The notes under the pieces were generated by a model, which had not been told where the DNA came from, searched no databases, and was given only the letters and a program-made list of their open reading frames with translations. The position numbers were made by a program, and so were the translations under genes. This document shows positions 1 through 13,176 of a stretch of DNA of 64,000 nt, piece after piece. Position 1 is the stretch's first letter. Each line of letters begins with the position of its first letter. Source of the DNA: Serilophus lunatus (Eukaryota > Chordata > Aves > Passeriformes > Eurylaimidae); contig VXBA01001641.1 of assembly GCA_013399895.1 (NCBI GenBank), positions 496,001 to 560,000 on the forward strand, written 5' to 3'.

Positions 1-1884
1 CAGTTCGAACTGTTTTACTTCTGGGTGATTTTGAGAAGAACGTGCTGCATTAGAGAGCATTTAGTCCTTTTACTTTCCCATGTATTGGTTGGTATCACTG
101 ATAGAAGAAGTTTGAACAGAAGGAAATGGATTGTAGAGGGCTGAATATTTCAACATGTTTGATCTGAGAGAATATTAGGAAACTGTAATTTGCATTTGAG
201 TTTTATATTCTATATATACATATTGAAATAATTTCAACATGTACTGCTGGATTAAGAAATATTCTTATTGTCAAGAATCTTACATCCAAGTACAATTTTC
301 TTGTTTGTTATTGTGAATGAAGGAAAAATATTGAGAAATACATGCAATCCATTGGTACTCTAACCAAGGAAAGATGTTTGTGGTTTTAAGACTGCCATAA
401 AACAGAGGATAGCTTCTTCCTGACTCTTCAGTCTTACTATCCAGGTGAAAAAGACACAGTTCATATCTTTCAAACAGCAGGACAGAGATCATGTCCAACT
501 CCCTGGTGTCATCCTCCCTATGGAGAACACCAAACCCCTACAAAGGGTTTCTTCCTCTGGGGTGCAAAGCCCAGTTCTGATGCCGGCTCAGATGTTGTCT
601 TTAGGAAACAAGATAATGCTGTTTCTGAACAATTCCAGAATGCTGGAATTACTAATTGTGTTCCTGTGTGCATCAATTAAAAAGTACGATTATCCTTATT
701 ATAGAAGGAAATAATTAGAGTCTAAATGAAAGTGTTATACTTAGCCTACACTAAAGGAAGAATATCAGACCTTAAAGGCATCCCTGACTGTTACCACTAA
801 TGTAACAATAAAAAAAGCAGTTGTTCCAGTCTGGACATGTCATAGGATGCAGCCATCAAGTCTTCACTGATCAATTTTATCTGTTGGATGGAATTACTTC
901 ATAAAACAAGATACTGAGCAATATCAGTTTCCTCAGTACTTCTTGACAGTTCAGAGGGAAATTTTCAAGATCCCAGTGTTCCCAAAACATATCCTGAAGG
1001 ACAGGTCTTTTTGGTTGCTGTCAAAACTGTTTTCTGGAGATATACTAATTTGCAATTGTAGTTTGTGATAAATATGTTGCTTCTCAGGAACCCAAACAGT
1101 AAAACAGCTTAACGACAAGACAAAGAAAGAGGAAAATTAAGCTGTACCTAACACCAAGCTTTTAAAGACAAGATTAGGAAAATAGGTAAAATAATAGGAG
1201 AAATGGATAAGAAATGTGATCACTGTAGCTACAAACTTGAAGTCTTTTTTTTTGCTGGTTAGTATTTCTTCCTGAGGAATCTTGCTACCTTTAGATTTCG
1301 GAGTTCAAGGATGGCTGAAGTTTTGCAGAAATATTCTCTCTCTTTTCTCTTATGTTTGTTAGAATGCATTTGTACAGCACTTTTCCAGCTGTTATGGCAC
1401 TAAGGAGTTATTTTTTCCTAAACAGTCATGTGGTATATGAACTATGAGATGCTCTTCTATGTATTAGCTAACTCTTTCTGGTACTCAGATCTAAGATATT
1501 TTTTAAAATAAACCTTATTCATTTTTTATCAGCCTATTAATCTTGACCCTAGTTCAAAAGTGTTCTTTATTAAATATTGTACAATATTATATATTGTACA
1601 TAGATTATACATACTTTCTTTGGGGTTCACAGCTTCTGGCAAGCACAGGGTTTCTCTGACGACCACATACAGAACAAATTAACAAAGTGATTACTTAAAG
1701 CTGTTTCTGGTGATAAAATCTCCACTGGGATGGGGGAGAAAGCAGGACACCAAGGTATCCTGTTGCTTGCTGAGGTTCCCCAGTCACACTGGACCATCCT
1801 GCTGTTGTTAGGAACTTGTCTATTTCTAATTAAAAAAAGTCAGAACTTTTCCTTGCTTGTGATAGAAACAGAAATATAGGTCAA

Positions 1885-1927
1885 GTCTTCTTCTTTTTTT
1901 TTTTTTTTTTTTCAAAAAAAACCAAAA
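1885..1927. repeat. T-run followed by A-run
   Basis: A run of about 19 T is followed by a single C and then a run of about 8-9 A. On a single strand it could fold on itself. It may be the decayed tail of a retrocopy or simple low-complexity sequence; no element body is recognisable on either side. Confidence 0.75.
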
Positions 1928-2511
1928 CACCTCCTTTCTGAGAAGTCCTATTCTTGTCTTAGGCTTGAATTCACCTCTCTTCACTTTATGATATTTCTCT
2001 CAATCTACTGACTCATACAGGGGATCTGGGGACACACTGAGCTGAAGGAAGACACCTCTGTCAGATGCAGAAAGTTAAGGACAAGGGAATCCAAGCTTCC
2101 ACGAACAAACCGTGCGAGTTTCTATGTAACCAAGACCCAGCTTCTCCTGGGTTCCTGTTGCAGTAGCACAGAAATATTAGTGATGAACCTGCTGCCTCCA
2201 CTTTACCCCTGCAGCTTCTACTATGTAAGATACCCAGATTCCTAAGAAATTACCTTTATGATACGAGCTCCAGCTGGCTCAGAGAAAAACACAAGTCTCT
2301 GCTTCTGTTTAAGAGGAACTGGGAATGAGAGGAGGAAGACAGTGAAACAAATGCTTTTTTGAGTAATTAGGACATTACAGGAGTGTGTAGAGGAGTATCT
2401 GTGGGTAGCTTTAGTACTCAATTTCCTTTCCTATCTGAAAAGTAGAGAGGCTGAGTACATGTGTCACAGCACTGCTGCAATTCCACCCGGAGGAAAGCAC
2501 CAGAGCACAGC

Positions 2512-2556
2512 TTTTCTTTTTTTGCTTTTTTTTTTCTTTCTTTTTTTTTTTTTTTT
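2512..2556. repeat. Poly-T / T-rich low-complexity tract
   Basis: About 45 bases are almost all T, interrupted by single C and G bases. The reverse complement is an interrupted poly-A tract. No retroposed gene body is recognisable next to it. Confidence 0.8.
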
Positions 2557-3413
2557 CCCACCATTGGAAGCTTGCCAAGCTCTGTGGTATTTAAGCAGTC
2601 CTGACTTTTTGTTCATCTGCACGGATTAAATATGGATGTGTATATTAATTATGTAAATGTGAAACTGCAGATCTCAATCAAACAGAGCCAAGGATACACC
2701 ATCCTTTGCAAGTGCTGATTGATGCCGTACATGCAAGAAAAACCGAGACCATTCTGCTCATTGCTATGTGTATTCTGGAGAGGGGAGGGAAGGAAGGGAA
2801 ATTTGGAAGTAAACAGTGTTTTGTAATGAGAGTGAAACTGTAAATGCTACAACTTTCTAGAATACCTAATAGTCTCTACTCAGCAAAGCAGAATGATTAC
2901 TTAGCAGAAGACAGCTTTAGAGGTGGTGAGAACACACATGTAGAATAAGATGAACACTATTAGCTTTAGTCAAGACATTCATAACAGTTTTAGTCAAGGG
3001 TTGAGGCTGGGCTTTGGTGTGACATGGTAGAAGCATCTGATTTTTCTATAACTTCATGTAAATCATGAACAAGTATATGGGAATTTGTGGTACTATGTCA
3101 GTGTAAGCTTGATGTTCTGGGACAGAGGATGGATAAACTTTCCAGGTTTCACTTTGTGATTGATAGCACCACGACTTTTGACCTGTTTGTCTGCATGCTT
3201 GGTTTTAAACAAAGAGAACGACGTAGGCTTTCAAGGAAGGTAAATTGGATTGTGCATATGCAATTTCCAAGTTTCCATCAATGCTTACAAAAAAACAGTG
3301 TTTTGTTAGAGAAACCTCACCTTGCAGCCAGTAACTTGCACCCATCTCCATTCAGAAGAACCAAACCCCAGCACTTCAATGTTTCCTGAATACCATTGTC
3401 TCACTTGTCCTAA

Positions 3414-3760
3414 TTGTGGTCTTCCAGTGCCTTGAAGGGCCTCTACAAGAAAGATGGAGAGAGTCGTTTACAAAGGCATGCAGTGACTGGACAAGTGAGA
3501 ATGGTTTTAAAGTAAAAGAGAGTAGGTTTAGATTAGATATTAGGACAATGTTCTTTCTATGAAGGTTGTGAGGCCCTGCTTCAGGTTGCCCAGAGAAGTT
3601 ATGGGGGCTCCATTCCTTGAAGTGTTCAAGGCCAGATTGGATGGAGCTCTGAGCAACCTGGTGTAATGGAAGGTGTCCATGTCCATGGCAGGGAGTTTGG
3701 AAATGGATGATCTTTAAAGTCCTTTCCAACCCAGGCTGTTCTGTGATTCTGTAATTCTAC
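3414..3760 (+). mobile_element. CR1 LINE 3' end (5'-truncated copy)
   Basis: The segment reads through the usual avian CR1 3' region in order. It has a part resembling CTACAAGAAAGATGGAGAG, then GGTTTAGATTAGATATTAGG, then GGTTGCCCAGAGAAGTT, then AGTGTTCAAGGCCAGATTGG, then GATCTTTAAAGTCC. It ends in degenerate octamers (TTCTGTGA, TTCTGTAA). CR1 copies are usually truncated at the 5' end and carry this octamer-repeat 3' terminus instead of poly-A. Only the last 350 bases or so are present, so the copy is dead. A 117-codon open frame on the opposite strand here is an accident of the repeat, not a gene. Confidence 0.93.
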
Positions 3761-4752
3761 TGCCAACAAAGATGGGTATTGGATGCTGCCTCCTCAAGAC
3801 CACCTAGTCAGCACAGGGGATCTACTCAGAAAGATGATTTCCTCAAGAGCCACAAGTAGTTTTAACTCCTATTTATCTAGCACCTCCTACCAAGGGCTTG
3901 AGTTAACCTGATTTTAGGATATCCTTGCACTATTAAAGGTGTATTGGATGGTTCAGGTTAAGTAACATTCCTTCTCCTCCCTGAGATTTTCCAGCTGACT
4001 TTGTGTTCAGTACATTCTGACTGCTGGCATTAAGGTAGCTGTCACTCTCTTTAGGGAGCTCTGTTGGGGCTTTCTGGTGCTATGAAAGCCAGCGCAATTT
4101 TTTTAGGTCAGAAAATTGTAATGCCTCTTCTGAATAGAACCGTTAGGCAGGAGAGTGACCTGCAGGTCAGGATTGGCATCCGTTTCTCTCTCTGCCGATC
4201 TCTCTGTGCTGCTCTTTTTCATCCAACTCATCCGGGTCTGGATTATAGAGCTGCTCTGCCCTCTTTGACTGTGATGACTACGAGAGTTGGGTAAGGAACG
4301 CTCTGCCTTGCTACATGTGGTTGTAGACATGCTCTGTGTGCAATGACAGGTGTCAGAAAGGCCAGGAATATCTAAGTAGACTGTTAGCACATAAATGCCT
4401 TTTTGATAATCACAGATCTTGGACATGCAGAAAACTACCTTTCTACACACATCTCCTCTTTGACTTCTCTCTTGGCTGACTTTACATCACAGAGTTGAGA
4501 TTCTGCTTTGGATAGATACAAGCTGCTCCAGAAAACAGGTTTTCCTATTGAACTGGCTTGGGGTTTGACAGCCAGCACACACATTAACAGGTCTTCTCTC
4601 CTGAGAACCTATGAACTTACTCAGTTTCAACTTTCCAAAATTTTTCCAGCCCATATGTGAGAGTAGAGGTAGAGAGACAGCACTACCTAGAGAAAGGGTA
4701 GGGACAGAAAGATGGTGTATCTATTGGCTCTGCTCTGCACCTGGGCAGAGCA
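3761..4752. other. Unique sequence between two CR1 tails
   Basis: Nothing recognisable. Short overlapping open frames near 4.1-4.45 kb on both strands show no protein-family features. Confidence 0.55.
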
Positions 4753-4827
4753 CATGGCAGCGGAGTTGGAACTGTATGTCCTTCAAGGTTTCTTCTAATC
4801 CATGCCATTCCCTGATTCTTTGACTCT
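4753..4827 (+). mobile_element. Short CR1 3' tail
   Basis: The segment matches only the last 75 bases or so of avian CR1: a GTTGGAACTG block, a CCTTCAAGGTTTCTTC block standing for the usual AAGGTCCCTTCC, and a CCATTCCCTGATTCTTTGA terminus equivalent to the ATTCTATG octamers. Divergence is clear, so this looks like an old severely truncated copy. Confidence 0.75.
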
Positions 4828-6547
4828 TGTAGGCTGCTTTTAGGTTCTTTGACCACTTATTTGAAAAAGTCTTAACACCACTTCTCATTCCTGTTCTTGA
4901 AACAAACTTTCATTGATTTAAATCTCTCCTGCACGTGCTCATTCCCAGCTTGAGAAAGATGTCCTCTACATCAGGAGCTCTAACCCTCCTGTTGTTAGGT
5001 ATCACTATCAGAGCCTGCACTGGCAGCTCTCACATACATTCTTTTCTAGAAAGAGACATCTGGATGCTCAGGTCTTCAGCTGCATGCTTTGGGTATCTTT
5101 TCCAGGTATTATATTTCTGCCTTTATTCTGGGAGGTTGTTTATATATGGACTCACCCATTAATTTCCTTTCACTTCACTGATTCATCCACATTCTTACAA
5201 CTGAAAATCGGCTGATCTTTCATTTGGCTAAAATGGAAATTAAAGCCTGATAAGCACATAAAGTGTCAGAGAGATACATGAATTACTCTTAAATATCTAA
5301 AGCTTTAGTGTGGGCTTTAAAAGTGTTGCTAAACCTGAATAAATTATTTTTAAAATATTCTAAATTTGGCAATGATACTCAAATCACAGAGAAAGCGATC
5401 TTGTTAGAAAGTGATTTGTTAGACACAGAAAACAAATTACATATACATATCCTTTCATTCACTTCTAAATTCACATCCCACTTACTTGGACCACAAGTTT
5501 GAGCCTAACCTTTACTCCTCCTGGAAAATTTTATTCAAAGGTCAACCTAAAAAGTCATTAGGAAACCCGATCAAGTGATAACCTTGGAAGAGTCAGAATA
5601 GTTTATCTCTTTGACCTCTGCCTATGCTCCTTGGAAACTTTAAAACATCCTGTCATATTTGAGATGTAAATTGAGTGAAGTGAAGTGATGAACTGTGTGA
5701 CAGGGTTCCTTACCTGTGGACTGCATTACAGATGAGGAGTTTTAGCAATCAAGGTTTCCTGAAGGAAGGACAAGCTTGTTTAGTGTTTTAACCACAAGCA
5801 TTTTTTTGAGTCTCGGGTCTTTCATAATGTGCCATAACTGGTTCACTGATCATAGTTCAGTTACAATTCTCTGGACTAAGTGGACCGGTCACCTTTGCCA
5901 TGTATTTTACACAACAAATTCTGCCTTCTCAATCCCTGTCTTTCCTGATGCAGATGTGATATTTTGACTGGAATATATAGAGAAAACACGTTAGCAAAAC
6001 TAATTAGATTAGGAGCTACTTTTAATTACTTTCTAATCTCAGCTTCCACCAAAAGGCTTTAGTATGTTAAAATTAAAAATTTAAACTTATTTTTCTGCTG
6101 CCAGATTGCAGAGTCCATGCTAGGTGAGAGTCTACCTGCCTTGCCCTTCCCTATATTGTATTATTTGCTCTCTGATTTGGATCTGTCATCTATTCCTCCA
6201 TGGATGGGTCCCCATTAACAAAAACCAAAATTAAAAAAAAAAATAGAAATCTATTAGATCAGAGTGCTTGGGGATGTTGTTCACAGAGTTGCTGAAGAAT
6301 CTGGAACACAAGCAGAGAAAGTGAAACTCTTCTATCCTTGTTTTTTTCCTGTCAGGTCAAACTGTCTTGTGGGACAAATGCTGGAGAAAAGTTGTGTATC
6401 CTGCTACATCAAGTCTTCTTCTGAGAAAATGAAATATTTCAGTCTCCTGTGCTTTCAGTCTACAAAACAGCTGAATATTTTTGTCCTTGAAAAGGCTTTC
6501 AAAAGCTAGAATGACCCTAAGATATTTCTTACGTGTACTTATAAAAT
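4828..6547. other. Unique AT-rich sequence
   Basis: No repeats, RNA genes or coding signal recognised. The short open frames in this interval have no family resemblance. Confidence 0.55.
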
Positions 6548-6549
6548 AT

Positions 6550-6600
<51 letters not shown>

Positions 6601-6625
6601 TTATATATGTATACATGTGTGTGTC
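6548..6625. repeat. (TTTA)n microsatellite with TA/TG flank
   Basis: About 13-14 nearly perfect TTTA units span roughly 6548-6603 and grade into a TATATATGTATACATGTGTG-type stretch. Long pure tetranucleotide arrays of this kind are normally length-variable between individuals. Confidence 0.95.
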
Positions 6626-9228
6626 TAATATAGTTTGAAACTGCAATATTTAATATTATGACTTTAAGAAAGTCAGAATTGGGTTAGGAGAACACATAGT
6701 CCCACATACATGCCGTTGAAATCCACGTCACATAAGGAGTTGAAACCATTTACCTATAAATCCTGGAGCACAAAGGAGACCTTGGGATTTTGTTACCATG
6801 GAGATGCAATTGTTTGTAAAGCTTTTTGCTTTCATTTACTCATCTATGTAATAAGTGTGGGAAAGGTCAGAGAGATGCAGAAGAAGAAAGAGAAAAACCT
6901 ATGAGGAGTGCTAAATGGTTTGGAAAAAAAAAGATGGATTAAAAAGATTTTGGTTTTATATAGTAAACACTAAAAAGAGGTAAATGGAGACACACACCCA
7001 TTCTTTTGTTTCCAAAAACATTTCATAGTTTCTCCTTAGAGAATTTCAAGTAATTAAGCATTGTCTGATACCACGCCTTAAAGCAGAATGGTAATAGGGA
7101 ATATAAGACATAAGCAAACTATGATATTTTTAATAGAAAAAAGAATAGGTGAATAAATTACAGACAAAAAGGGCAAATCTTGACATGTCCTGGCAAAGGC
7201 TCATATGCAAGTGGCTGTTAAATCAAGGTTACCACTGCATATGATTGCTCAGTTTGATCAGGTATGTCCACAGCTCCACACTCCCACTGGCGCATATATT
7301 TTATATGTGCATCCTGGGAAGCTTAAAATTACCTTTCCATTGCATTTTTTAAAGTTTTTATATAGAGAATTAAAATAAATTATGTTGAGGAGAGTCAAGA
7401 AGTTAATCAAAGATAAAATCCAATCAATATTTTGCTTGGAAAGTATATCTGGAATTGCGCAGTTACACTTGGGATATTTTTTTATATCAACAGCTTTTTC
7501 ATTTCCAAACATATTTCACAATACATGCACACAACAAATGAATGAACAATGTGATTTCATTTCTTCATTTGTAATGACACAAATGCAAACAGTAAAATGT
7601 GAATAGCAGGAGCATCACCTCTAAGTAATAAAGTGTCTTTTTTCTGTTATGTTCAAAATCACATTTATTTCATTTGCTTAAGGTCACATATTGAAAATAA
7701 AAAAGTGTCAGAAATCTTTTCAAATTTGAAACTCATATCAAAATATTTTAAATACACTTTCTGCTATTTACATTATTTTATTCATTCCAGAAAATTTAGT
7801 TTTCAGAACATGATAAAGTCCTGGGCACCTGTCTCTGACTGTTTGCTGCTCTTTTCACATAGCTTTCTCATTACAGAAAAGGACAGAAATACAACTTGCA
7901 TTGTGTAAATCATGTTCATGGCAAAAAAAAAAAAAAAAGCAAGGAAAAAAAAGAAACAAAAAGTGAAGATACACTGTGTCATGTTCTACTTTTGTAGGAA
8001 CAGTCTTCTCTTGTTACCATGTCTAGGTCAAACATGTTTTTTACCTCTTCAACCCTAGAACTCTACATACTGTATTTTATGCCAGGTTCCAAGCAACTCT
8101 TAAAAGCAAAACTCACAAAATTAATTATTTTGTCTTTTTCAGTCAGACCGTTGTGATCTTCCCACATAAGATGAAGTGCCTTCATCCCTGCCTGACAAGG
8201 ATTCCCCCACCTGCCAAGCAAATAGCTCCAGCTCATACAATAGATATACATGTACTATAGCTTTCTACACAAAGTCAGCAGTTTTTAAACTTATTCTCAA
8301 GGATTTGCCACGGTAGAACTGGTTTTTTATGTTTACTGGTGTTTTTTCTTATTATTATCTTAAGGGTTGTTATTTGTATTGTCTTGATAGACTGAAGTCC
8401 TATTAGTCCTCTTCAAAATTAATGTAGCAACTACAGGAACATGTGAACTTCAAGTGAAATTGCTTCAGAAATATCTGTTGGATGCTGACAAGTTCTACCA
8501 AACTGGCAGAACTTCAGATCTTTATATCAGGGCTTTGCATTTTCTCCTGTTTTCAAACTTTAATAGGTTTTTGTATGGCCAGATTTTCTACTCTTTCCTA
8601 ACTCTGTGAAAGTGACTGTTTACAATCTCAAATTTTCAAATATAGCTTAGCTCAGTGGGGCCAATAAATTGACATCTGTTGTCAGATGCAATGTGCTTGA
8701 AGTTCAGGCATTTTATTAAAGGCAAAGCTACTTCAGCCAAGATCTCATTTCTGAAAGTATAAAGACACAGCAAATGGGTAAGATAATTCTAATATACTTT
8801 AGGCAACTGAAAATTCCATATCTGCTTGTTTGCATGCTTGTTAGATTAATCAGATCATCTGCAATTAGTTTATTAAAAGCCAGAGATTTTACTTGTCTTC
8901 TCTCTCTTATTATTTAATGTGGTCTGACAGCACTTTCATTAGGAAGTTCCACAAAAACTGAGATGTGCTGTGATTGTATCTCTTGACCTCTTCTCATACT
9001 GTACTTGGGCCTTGAATCATTGTCCTTTACAATGAGACTTTCCTGTCTGATGTGAAAGTACACTCTGTGCAAAGGTGAGAAAACTCATCCCAATTAATAT
9101 TTTATTTTCTAATGTGCTTAATGACTAAAGTCTTGGACTAACTTATGCTTAAAATTTCGTGTTTCCTGGGAAGTATCAGATCTAAAATTTTTTAGTTGAG
9201 GAGAACCTGAAAAGGAAGGTTTGCAGTC
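6626..9228. other. Unique AT-rich sequence
   Basis: Low GC and many stop codons in every frame. It contains an A-rich tract near 7.9 kb, listed separately. No coding or RNA gene is recognisable. Confidence 0.55.
7923..7963. repeat. A-rich low-complexity tract
   Basis: A run of about 16 A is followed by A-blocks separated by G or C. It could be an old poly-A tail or simple sequence. The bases before it do not resemble a known retrocopy. Confidence 0.8.
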
Positions 9229-9259
9229 AGTGTGTGTATGTGTTTGTGGGTGTGTGTGA
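9229..9259. repeat. Short interrupted (TG)n
   Basis: An imperfect TG dinucleotide stretch with TATG and TTTG interruptions. The opposite strand gives a His/Thr-rich open frame that is only the translation of the repeat. Confidence 0.8.
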
Positions 9260-12200
9260 CTAAAGCAATGAAAGATTAAGAGAAGAGTTTTGTGACAAAT
9301 GAGAAAAATATACATTATTAATTACCAGAAAAGTACTGAAATGGGAAAAATAGTCAATTGGGGAAGCGTGGGGAAGAACACTTTGGTACATGGGCAACTA
9401 ATCCACCCATGCCAAAACTCTGGTTTTTTGCATTCAGAAGCACACTGCTTTCAAGCTGCGCTCCCAGGTATGCCCAGAGAGAATTCCAGCATTCTCTGGC
9501 TACATGTGGGTTCATCCAAGATCAATCTGGTCAAAAGAAGTTATTTCTGGATTCTGCACCATTTTGAATTTAGCTGCAACATATACTGACAAACAATTCA
9601 ATCACTGGAAGTATATCAGACAGTGTATCAAACTACCCAAGATCTGAACTAAATAATTGCAGATCAATCCCATTTTCTACTTTAGCTAGACAATGTATCC
9701 ATTAAAAAACCGACAGCTCATTCAATCTTAAGGGGAAATAATGTTAATGATGTTTGTAAACTGCCAGGTATTGATGTGGGAAAAGCTTACTAAGCATATT
9801 TCATGATCATTTCTGAATTATTCAAATAACATTTCTTGTTTTCTCGTCTAGGAGATTTCATCTTGCTGTGGTCTGCTATAATGTTAATGCATGCTAAGCT
9901 GACAATCAGCCAGTTTACAATAGTCCTTTCTACTACTTGTGCTGTCTTCTACATAGAGTAGGATCAGCACTTGCCAGGAAGATGTGCTCCCTTTTTTGGA
10001 AGCAGAGCTGGGGCACTTCCTGTAGGTTTTTATACTGCAATATGCAGAATCCCTGTAATAAAATTCATCCCCAAGTCTGTCACAGTCAAAACTGTCCCAG
10101 GGCTGCAGGGCAAACTCTGCACTTACTCTTTGCAGACCAGCCCTGCACTTAGTGGAGCTGCTTCTGGGACAGGGTGTTCAGAAGTTCTCAAGAGGCTGAG
10201 GTGCCAGATCCCAAGCAACTGTCTCTGGAGAAGGGATTCAATTCAGGTGTCATTTATACTCTTGGAAGTGCAGCACTGAGTCTGCAATGTGCTGGCCAGT
10301 ATGCAGGGATGAAGGAGGCCCAGCAAGGAGGGTGGAGAACAGTCAGCAAGATCACAGGTTAGGAGCACAGAACTCAGCTAAGCATGTCCCTTTGGCTTTT
10401 AATTGACTCCCCAGTGTCTGAATTATGAGATATTTGTGTATCTTTTCCTTAAAGCAATACAAAGACAAAAGAGAAAGAAGGAAAGGGGGGGAAAAAATAA
10501 CCCCAAAGCTATACACAGTCAGACAAGGAAATGTTCCCAGGCTATTGACATTAATGAGGAAATTCACCATATCTACACCACCAGCTGTTATTTCCTTTTG
10601 CAATATACACACTTCAATGATGATGATGGTGATTATCACTGTCATTATTATTTTTCCCAGGAAATTGTTTCAGTTACTGATATTCTGTGCCGGATGTGAA
10701 TACGCTTTTCATTGTTTCAGTATTGGGTATTTGGTAATTACAACATCTATATTCAGTGTTACCAGCACTCTTTGGAAGATTTCATGGGGTTTTGTGGAGT
10801 CAGACCTTCCTGCAGTGTTTCTACATTTCCACTATATAAAGGAATCAGCCAACTATCTGAGTTGCTGAGTCTCTTCGCCTTAACTTCCATTGTGGTGTAG
10901 GAAACAGTAAGTGTTCTTTCTCCCTCTGTAGAAGACTGTTTGTGCCCTTTCTCTTTGCTACTGTCTTTTAAAGTTTCACTGACCTTATGGAACATCATGA
11001 TTTTTTTTTTAAAGCTAGTTTCCCATTGAGTAGAAGGTCATAAATATTTTTCTGTCTTTCTTTCCTTCTTTCCCCTTCCTTCATTTCCCTCTTTCTCTCT
11101 CTCTCACTCTTTGCCAACAGATAATAATTAATTTTCTAATAGATAAATCTTTCTTACAAACAAAAAACTAAAAAGACAGAAAACTAGGCTTTTGAGGAGT
11201 ATTTCAGTATCACCAAGAAATTCTTTACATCTAGGATGAAGTTAACTGAGGGAAGGGAGGAAGAAAGATAAAGGAAAAGATGTGGAATGGAGGGAAATGC
11301 TTATACAGCACAATTCAGTGCCACGTTCTGTGACTTTGAAAGCTCTTGGCATCTACTTTCTAACACTGATGTCTTTTCCTTTGAGAAAAGTAACAACTGC
11401 ACCGGGGATTTTAGCAAATCTGATGAGAATTGACCTGCTCGAATGTTCAGATAGAGAATTACATCCTATTACATTGTAGAGCTTTAAAATTTTTTTGCAT
11501 TACAGAACACTTTGTGTATCTCCCACTGTGAAAGCTGAGACAGATATATTGTTTTTTCTACAGCATCAAATGCAAAATAATGAACTGATATAATAACCAA
11601 TCCATTTATACTAATATTTTAAAAAAGTGTGCATGGAAATGATTTTTGTTTGATACATAGTGATTCCAAAAGCTTTGTACATCCTCTACAGAAACCCACA
11701 GTTCCTGCCCACTCAGCCCAGCCATTTTCCTTGGACCACACAGTATGTTAACCTGTGAGTTTAGTTTCTTTGTCATCTTAAAATCGTTGGTTTTCTTATT
11801 TTCCAGTCCCCAAAATAGCTGAATTCCTAGGAAAGACTTAGCTGTGGCACGTCAGTTATTTTTTCAGCTGGCAGACGAATACATCTTCACTTTAATGTGA
11901 AAATTCCAGAAGATGTATTATGTATACAAATATGTTACAAACTGTGTCATGACATATGAAGAATAAGATCTCTCTGTTTGCCTGAGATTCCCTCAGTCAA
12001 AGTTGTTTACTTCCTCCCAGCTCTGTCTGGCTCTTGCAGTGAGCTGGTCTTTAATCTACATCCAAAACACCTGTTGTTCTCTATGTCTTCATTCCCCTAC
12101 CAGAGGGGGTCTCTGCACCTCCTTTCCCTGCACTGAACAGCCCAGAACAACAAAGCTCACAATCTCTAAAGACTGTGGAATTAATCTGTGTTGAATTTAT

Positions 12201-12802
12201 GAATTTTTATGAGGCCACATAACAAGAAATGTTTATTTAGACATATTACACTTAGTTTAGTAGCTGGACAACAGCAGCAAAAGAGCAACCCATCACTAAA
12301 ATAGCTAGAAAATACTTGCTGCTCCACTCAAATGACTCATATAGAAACTCCAGGAGTTTCCTCTCACAGACAGCAACTCAATACCTGATGGCACAATCAT
12401 CACAGACTGAATCCATGGAATTGATTGAATGAGGATGCAGTACAGAAGTTAATTGAAAAGCAAAAAGAAATGCTGTTATGCTACACCAGCCACTGGGACT
12501 TGTGTTTTCTTATGAAAATGAATGTGACTCTTCTACCTTACCTATCTGAACTTTAAACACCTTGCTAGTCAAAGAAACTGAGAAGATACATTAAACGTAA
12601 TTTTAATGGACACTAAGAATATTTTGTTAATAGTCAGTATCCTGCCAAGAAGCTGCCATAGCATGGACACAAAAAAACCACTGGTTTGATCCAGAATTCA
12701 TCCCAGCTAGAAGGATATATGAAAATGACAGTAAGTCATCTGACTAATAAGTGAGAAATAGGAAGAAAAATAGAAGCAAATGGGCATTAATAAATGTTAC
12801 AA
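9260..12802. other. Unique sequence, unassigned
   Basis: It includes a somewhat GC-richer patch at about 9.95-10.36 kb and several overlapping short open frames at 10.35-11.0 kb, the longest 147 codons at 10425-10868. None has recognisable motifs. A pyrimidine-rich tract at 11.05 kb is listed separately. Confidence 0.5.
11050..11112. repeat. Polypyrimidine (CT-rich) tract
   Basis: About 60 bases are almost wholly C and T, ending in a short (CT)n run. Such homopurine/homopyrimidine stretches are low-complexity and can adopt triplex structure. No splice acceptor with an open exon follows it. Confidence 0.75.
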
Positions 12803-13173
12803 GTTTGAAAACGTAGACCTTGGGTTGTTCAGTCTGGAGAACAGGGAACCTTTATTGCTGCAGACAACTGCCTAAAAGAAGGTTGCAGTAAGGAAGGTGT
12901 AAGTCTTTTCTCCAAAGTACCAGGACAAGAGGAAATGGCCTCAGGTTGTTCCAGGGTGGATTTAGATTGGATATTAAAAAAACTTTCTCCACCAAAAGGG
13001 TTGTCAAGCATTAGAACAGCCTGCCCAGGGAAGTGCTGTTTTCACTATCCTTGGAGATATTTAAAATATGTGTAGATGTGACACCTGGGGACAAGGTTTA
13101 GTGCTGGACTTGGCAGTGCTGGGTTAATGGTGGGATTCAATGATCTTAGAGGTATTTTCTTTAATTCTATGAA
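12803..13173 (+). mobile_element. CR1 LINE 3' end (5'-truncated copy)
   Basis: The CR1 landmarks appear in order: CTTGGGTTGTTCAGTCTGGA near the start, a GGACAAGAGGAAATGGCCTC block, GGATTTAGATTGGATATT, an AGAACAGCCTGCCCAGGGAA block, the CCTTGGAGATATTTAAAA block, and a GGGATTCAATGATCTTAGAGG run into TTCTATGA. The copy is about 370 bases long and diverged by many substitutions and small indels. It belongs to a different CR1 subfamily from the copy at 3.4 kb, because the middle part differs. A LINE reverse-transcriptase fragment lies immediately downstream and is annotated separately. Confidence 0.92.
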
Positions 13174-13176
13174 ATA

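Larger units (their letters stand above)
1..3413. other. Unique AT-rich non-coding sequence
   Basis: Both strands are dense in stop codons, and the only open frames are short with no recognisable protein content. Two long T-rich runs inside it are listed separately. I see no transposon ends, RNA genes or exon-like structure. Confidence 0.6.

Noticed and set aside
3376..3729. 117-codon minus-strand open frame
   Set aside because: It is the antisense of a CR1 3' end and arises from the repeat.
10425..10868. 147-codon plus-strand open frame
   Set aside because: It overlaps several other frames on both strands, includes an Ile/Met-rich low-complexity patch from a GAT/TTA repeat, and shows no domain.
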